A DNA stretch of 64,000 bases from Owenia fusiformis (lineage: Eukaryota; Annelida; Polychaeta; Sabellida; Oweniidae). The DNA is taken from NCBI GenBank assembly GCA_903813345.2, contig CAIIXF020000001.1:19177915-19241914 (forward strand), given 5' to 3'. Under the pieces are notes generated by a model. It had not been told where the DNA came from. It saw nothing but the letters and a program-made list of their open reading frames with translations, and made no database searches. The translations under genes were made by a program, and so were the position numbers. Below, piece by piece: positions 62,101 through 64,000 of this stretch. The first letter of the stretch is position 1. Every line of letters starts with the position of its first letter.

Positions 62101-62494
62101 ATTATGAAACCGTGAGAGCCCTAGTACTAATGTTATCAGAGGTATTGGAGACATCACCTGGACAGACAAATGAAGTGATATTTGAACAGATAAATGGATG
62201 ATTTCTCAATATCCCTACACTGTAGTCAAACTTAACTCGGTGGGATGTTATGGGCGACATGTCATTTCAATGATCATATGAACTAGCATTAAATTATGTG
62301 TTCACTCTTGCTTCAAGCCCTTCTGAATACATCTGGTGGTGAATAAGACAAAGATAGGGGCAGGGGGCAGGATTCTATTAATCATATATACCTACCCTTG
62401 ATGTGCAAATGACTTCTCTTAGGTTAATATTCATCCAATTGTCACAGTTTACTAAATGCCCATTGTATGTTTCACCATTCTTTAACTCCACTAA
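41079..62494 (-). CDS. LSM4: U6 snRNA-associated Sm-like protein LSm4 (3' three exons)
   Basis: Exons 62494-62396, 60041-59864 and 41170-41079 join in phase and give the last ~122 residues. LSm4 is a subunit of the LSm1-7 ring (cytoplasmic mRNA decapping and decay) and the LSm2-8 ring (nuclear U6 snRNA). The sequence shows the Sm1 motif ([33 protein letters not shown]), [20 protein letters not shown], then [16 protein letters not shown] long RGG/GRG tail ends RGGRDR. The tail is spread over two exons split by an 18.7-kb intron. The first exon, which should encode about 15 residues like MLPLSLLKTAQNHPM, was not found up to 64000 and is probably outside the window. Confidence 0.95.
43845..44030. 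repeat. tail fragment of the composite repeat family
   Basis: The order gtggccatcttgaaaa...tctgtcaaccagtttttgag...ggatggaaggg...tatccctatttgaactttgt...gagataattat follows the right end of the block at 2613-4172. The GGAC tract is reduced to a few units. Confidence 0.65.
44917..45016 (-). repeat. tRNA-derived SINE-like sequence
   Basis: On the minus strand, GTCGAGTTGGCTGAGAGGG resembles the start and box A of a Leu/Ser-type tRNA, and GGTTGTGAGTTTG about 50 bases on resembles a degraded box B. No intact cloverleaf forms, so this is a SINE head or tRNA pseudogene. Confidence 0.5.
45940..46002. repeat. (ATAAT)n-type microsatellite
   Basis: An AT run, (TA)n followed by repeated taatataatataat, has no other feature. 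Confidence 0.85.
48135..50499. mobile_element. pogo-like MITE enlarged by an internal satellite
   Basis: The left end CAGGAAAATCTGTCTAATCA is preceded by TA, and the right end is the inverse of aacaggttttactg. They match the ends of the MITEs at 16324, 21005 and 23723. All but about 100 bp of the 2365-bp interior is a 61-bp tandem array. The normal element is 155-190 bp. Confidence 0.8.
48190..50455. repeat. 61-bp satellite array, about 37 units
   Basis: The unit is gtgttcacatttcatggttt + tataaatatgtgagtcaatg + agaaataacaaatgagcaaaa. Variants fall into types (ttcaagg, ttcatgg, ataattcaagg; atgagc or ataagc). The same order of rare variants recurs 915 bp apart (48771/49686 and 48826/49741), which equals 15 units, so part of the array was duplicated as a block. 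Confidence 0.93.
51018..51105. repeat. 43-bp duplication
   Basis: Two copies of acaacctgttaggttttggg + tgggtagctctatcaaagaaggg lie in tandem with a few differences. Confidence 0.85.
52179..52244. repeat. 22-bp minisatellite, 3 copies
   Basis: Three exact units of ttttgaaaatatttttctaa + at. Confidence 0.95.
52387..52597. mobile_element. GC-rich MITE (CAGGGGCGGATCTGG ends)
   Basis: The left end CAGGGGCGGATCTGG pairs with the inverse CACTGGCGGATCTGG at the right. The interior is rich in ggccc/gggcc and stands out from the AT-rich intron. The ends look hAT-like, but a clean 8-bp target duplication is not visible; only aagt is shared. Confidence 0.65.
52935..52978. repeat. head fragment of the composite repeat family
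   Basis: ggcaactccacggagtagca + aatcccaatgaacaaagg matches the start of the repeat at 2613. A weaker relative (ctcggagaagcaaattccac) lies at 60108-60140. How far each copy extends is unclear. Confidence 0.6.
53481..53486 (-). terminator. poly(A) signal AATAAA of nested gene
   Basis: AATAAA on the minus strand lies about 40-80 bases after the possible stop codons and supports this as the last exon. Confidence 0.5.
53541..53594 (-). CDS. nested secreted gene last exon (end uncertain)
   Basis: tattcctttccag|ag|CGATCC offers two acceptors two bases apart. With phase 2 input the first gives LAILGGEER (stop at 53567) and the second gives [17 protein letters not shown] (stop at 53541). A third frame, [21 protein letters not shown], is also open to 53527 but does not fit the phase. 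Confidence 0.45.
   Translation of the reverse strand, partial: SDPGWRRTMILLEECKI
53541..55751 (-). CDS. small secreted Cys-containing protein nested in LSM4 intron (whole gene)
   Basis: Exons 55751-55576, 54989-54822 and a last exon from about 53594/53592 join in phase to roughly 125-135 residues. [16 protein letters not shown] is a clear signal peptide. The mature part reads [14 protein letters not shown]...[20 protein letters not shown], then [14 protein letters not shown] and [20 protein letters not shown]. The Cys pattern (C, CC, C, C and perhaps one more) suggests disulfide bonds in a secreted product. I do not recognise the family. It could be a small immune, toxin-like or mucus protein, but none of these is shown. 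The last exon has a tandem acceptor CAGAG: the first AG gives a short end LAILGGEER, the second gives [17 protein letters not shown] with an extra Cys. An AATAAA follows at 53486-53481. It lies on the same strand as its host gene. Confidence 0.6.
54822..54989 (-). CDS. nested secreted gene exon 2
   Basis: After catctttag the exon reads [40 protein letters not shown] and [15 protein letters not shown], ending TCTTT|GTAAGT in phase 2. Read-through would stop after one codon. The CC and NC-x3-NC pairs are the main landmarks. Confidence 0.68.
55576..55751 (-). CDS. nested secreted gene exon 1 (signal peptide)
   Basis: The ATG at 55751 begins [16 protein letters not shown]; the frame is open further upstream but without another ATG. 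The exon ends SNYGGNGG at GGAGG|GTATGT, phase 2. The hydrophobic core and the small residues before Cys suit signal peptidase. Confidence 0.7.
55792..55798 (-). promoter_or_regulatory. possible TATA box of nested gene
   Basis: ATAAATA on the minus strand lies about 40 bases before the ATG at 55751. It would leave a 5' leader of only some 10-15 bases, so its role is uncertain. Confidence 0.25.
56198..56439. mobile_element. MITE with ATCCTCCG ends
   Basis: ATCCTCCGATCACAGGGCTT and, near the other end, an inverse of similar type (ATCCTCCTAAGCAGGTGTCC) bracket about 240 bp; both are followed inside by ccagaat. A smaller relative lies at 62708-62785. Confidence 0.6.
56465..56694. repeat. tail of the composite repeat family
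   Basis: ggtggccatctggatattgt...catctttctaccaaatatga...GGAC-type repeats...agggcttcactatatcccaa...cgttcattgggataatta matches the right end of the block at 2613-4172 quite closely. Confidence 0.8.
57955..58080. repeat. 20-bp minisatellite, 6 copies
   Basis: Six nearly exact copies of caagattcatgtggcacctg lie in tandem. The 20-bp period makes the reading frame rotate with each unit, which argues against coding. Confidence 0.95.
58945..59000 (-). repeat. tRNA-like sequence (SINE head or tRNA pseudogene)
   Basis: On the minus strand, aagtacattggtagaacact fits a D-arm with box A and GGGTTCGAATCCC is a perfect box B. A paired stem (CGC/GCG) encloses a 7-base loop CTAGAAC. The acceptor stem does not pair, and an A/T-rich run follows, so a working tRNA is unlikely. 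Confidence 0.6.
59864..60041 (-). CDS. LSM4: LSM4 exon with Sm2 motif and start of RG tail
   Basis: It starts after aaccctag with [20 protein letters not shown], continues [19 protein letters not shown], and ends in a Gly/Arg/Gln-rich stretch ([19 protein letters not shown]). The donor is CGAG|GTAAGG in phase 1. The IRGSTIKY Sm2 motif completes the Sm fold. Confidence 0.96.
60729..61778 (+). mobile_element. mariner element, internally deleted
   Basis: Nearly perfect terminal inverted repeats of about 38 bp start CTTGGGTGCATCAAAAAGTT and are flanked by TA at 60727-60728 and 61779-61780. At 1050 bp it is shorter than a full mariner, and only the 3' part of the transposase gene remains. It is inserted in the hAT element. 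Confidence 0.9.
61096..61442 (+). pseudogene. mariner transposase C-terminal remnant
   Basis: The frame reads [40 protein letters not shown] and [10 protein letters not shown]. After a frameshift near 61305 it continues in another frame as [10 protein letters not shown], a stop, then [20 protein letters not shown] and RGNYFE before TAA. YSPD-x-x-P-x-D-x-x-LF and the GNYFE end are mariner hallmarks. The HDNA position reads HMNKA, so the second catalytic Asp is lost. The N-terminal two thirds are missing. Confidence 0.88.
62396..62494 (-). CDS. LSM4: LSM4 exon with Sm1 motif
   Basis: The 99-base exon lies between cctttcag and AGG|GTAGGT and reads [20 protein letters not shown] plus [13 protein letters not shown] in phase 0. 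It is nearly identical to human LSm4 residues 16-48. Confidence 0.95.
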
Positions 62495-64000
62495 CTGAAA
62501 GGTAATCAAAAGAAAACAATAGTACATATTAAATCATCTACGGAAAAAAATTTTGAACCATTTTATTGGCACTATAGTACTACAGTCCTTTAAAGAAAGT
62601 TCAAACTTAAGCAATGTAAACTTTATAAATATGACAGCTATCAAAATAAATAAACAGCTACCACAGCTTCATCTAGTATGACCAAAATTAAGATGATGGG
62701 TATCACCATCCTCCGAACACAGGCCTCCAGAACTCGTATGAAGGAACGAAGTGGATGATGTCTGAAACCCTGCGTTCAGAGGATTGGGTATCACATATGC
62801 ATAATGATATTTAACCGAGATAACAGGGGCCCAGATGACAAGCATCATGGATATATCACAGAAATCTATTTACATGTGTTTACATGGTTTTTACTAATGT
62901 TTTCTTGAATTTTCAAACGGTATAAAAGAAAAAAATTAAAACCATATAAAGCATATGCAAGAAACTCTCCATGGACTTTTAGAACAAAATTTTATCATTT
63001 TTAATCTTATTTAAGATCTAAAATTTACTTTACAACTTGGATTGAGTGTATCTAGTTACCAGTATGTAATATATACTAGACCCCTGCAGATTACATTGTA
63101 AAACTCAGCCAAATACAACATAGTAGGTAATAACTTACCGATATTAACCGCTCATGTTGGCATTTGGTTCCTTCATTTTTTCAGACACTTGTCAGTCCTG
63201 TGTATAGTTACTGTATGTGACTTATTTATGTGTAGTGAACATGTCATTCACCATGTCTTCCAACAAAGTTATTTATTCATTTGGATATATGTGATGCGGA
63301 CATTTGCTACTCAATTCTAAAAGAGGACATCCCGAGGTAGCAATGTCAAACATTGTACGAAGGGCGGCTGAAGCGCAATAGATCAACTTTATTTAAGATA
63401 TTATGCAAGGATACTTATAGATTTATTGCTTCATAAAGACCTGAAAATCATTTGCGGGTAACCTTCACTTCTGTTTGAAGTCAAATGACGCTAGGAGTAA
63501 AAGCTATTGAAAACGGGTAACAGAGTATCAAACTCTTAAATGTGCCATTTCTTTTTTCAACTTTTTAAGAAAAATAGCATGCTCAGTCCATCTCAGCGGA
63601 CAAAACTTTAAATACCAGCATGAGTACATGAGTGCAAATTCAGATTTCTGAGAAAATTCTACACCTATTTTATAACTCACGTTGAATGCGGAGAACTTTT
63701 TATGAGCACATACTTAGACTATATCCTATTAGTATATTGAGACTATAAGCAACCTATGTTAAGATTTGGTAATCCCAAATATTTGTCTACATAGGAAGTG
63801 CTATTCAAAATGGCCGATGGAGTGAATTAATTTGCATATTTGTTACTTCAACTAGCTTTATTTCCACTTGACAATACGCTGTGTTAGTTTTTATTGCATT
63901 TAATTGTACCTTACTACTTTATTGAATTTATGTAATGTTTATTTTATTGAAGAAATGGTTCCTCTAATTGATAATTTTGTGCAAAAAATTTCACTGCAAT
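62495..64000 (-). other. LSM4 intron 1 (partial)
   Basis: This stretch contains the small ATCCTCCG-type inverted repeat at 62708-62785 and a short hairpin-like repeat (ggacatttgctac / gtagcaatgtc) near 63298-63346. No sequence able to encode the LSm4 N-terminus was found. Confidence 0.6.

Larger units (their letters stand above)
60404..62123. mobile_element. non-autonomous hAT element with nested mariner
   Basis: The ends TAAGGGTCTAACGGT and (inverse) TAGGGCTCTCACGGT are flanked by a perfect 8-bp duplication GTACTAAT (60396-60403, 62124-62131), the hallmark of hAT. The interior is rich in ggttcggttcgg, typical of a widespread hAT MITE type. A region near 61825-62015 is an imperfect ~119-bp tandem duplication around cccgggc. 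It lies in LSM4 intron 2 (60042-62395). Confidence 0.85.

Noticed and set aside
63130-63175. Possible LSM4 first exon (ATGAAGGAACCAAATGCC... before GTAAGTT)
   Set aside because: The open frame stops after ten or so codons and does not resemble the LSm4 N-terminus; a non-coding exon is possible but unsupported.
1-64000. LTR retroelements, Polintons, CRISPR arrays, bacterial operons
   Set aside because: None of their hallmark motifs or repeats were seen on either strand.

Overview
The window is an AT-rich stretch of nuclear DNA from an invertebrate animal. Four spliced genes, all on the minus strand, sit among large introns full of small DNA transposons, tandem repeats and one fresh LINE. A TIKI (TRABD2) Wnt-protease gene, an LSM4 gene and a nodulin-like MFS transporter gene identify a bilaterian or other metazoan. 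Intron size and repeat style suggest a lophotrochozoan, perhaps a mollusc, but this is inference. No operons, CRISPR arrays, rRNA genes, retroviruses, LTR elements or Polintons were seen.

Layout from left to right. (1) 839-4766: a 12-TM MFS transporter of the nodulin-like/MCH1 type in three exons; the longer intron carries a composite repeat with internal 310-bp tandem copies and a GGAC microsatellite. (2) 8704-33520: a complete TIKI metalloprotease gene rebuilt from seven phase-consistent exons. Its 13.6-kb intron 2 and other introns hold pogo-like MITEs, minisatellites and a 69-bp mariner-type MITE. (3) 33521-41078: intergenic DNA. A 305-bp MITE lies just upstream of TIKI. Next is a hAT-like MITE split by a 2.9-kb, 5'-truncated L1/Tx1-type LINE that has a perfect 15-bp target duplication and a reading frame still open to its 5' edge. 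(4) 41079-62494: LSM4, whose RGG tail exon is separated from the Sm-fold exons by an 18.7-kb intron; its first exon lies beyond the window. (5) Inside that intron: a small nested gene for a secreted Cys-containing protein (53.5-55.8 kb), and a 2.3-kb satellite of 61-bp units that grew inside a pogo-like MITE. (6) 60404-62123, in LSM4 intron 2: a hAT element with a perfect 8-bp target duplication and a decayed mariner inserted in it.

The genes do not form an obvious pathway. TIKI acts outside the cell or at its surface on Wnt ligands, LSM4 acts in RNA processing and decay, and the MFS protein is a membrane transporter. The most unusual features are the MITE-born satellite with a 15-unit higher-order duplication, the splice-or-read-through choice at the TIKI C-terminus, the TIKI exon-intron junction that belongs to a minisatellite, and the nested secreted gene with a tandem CAGAG acceptor. 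I found no clear sign of a wholly new molecular system.
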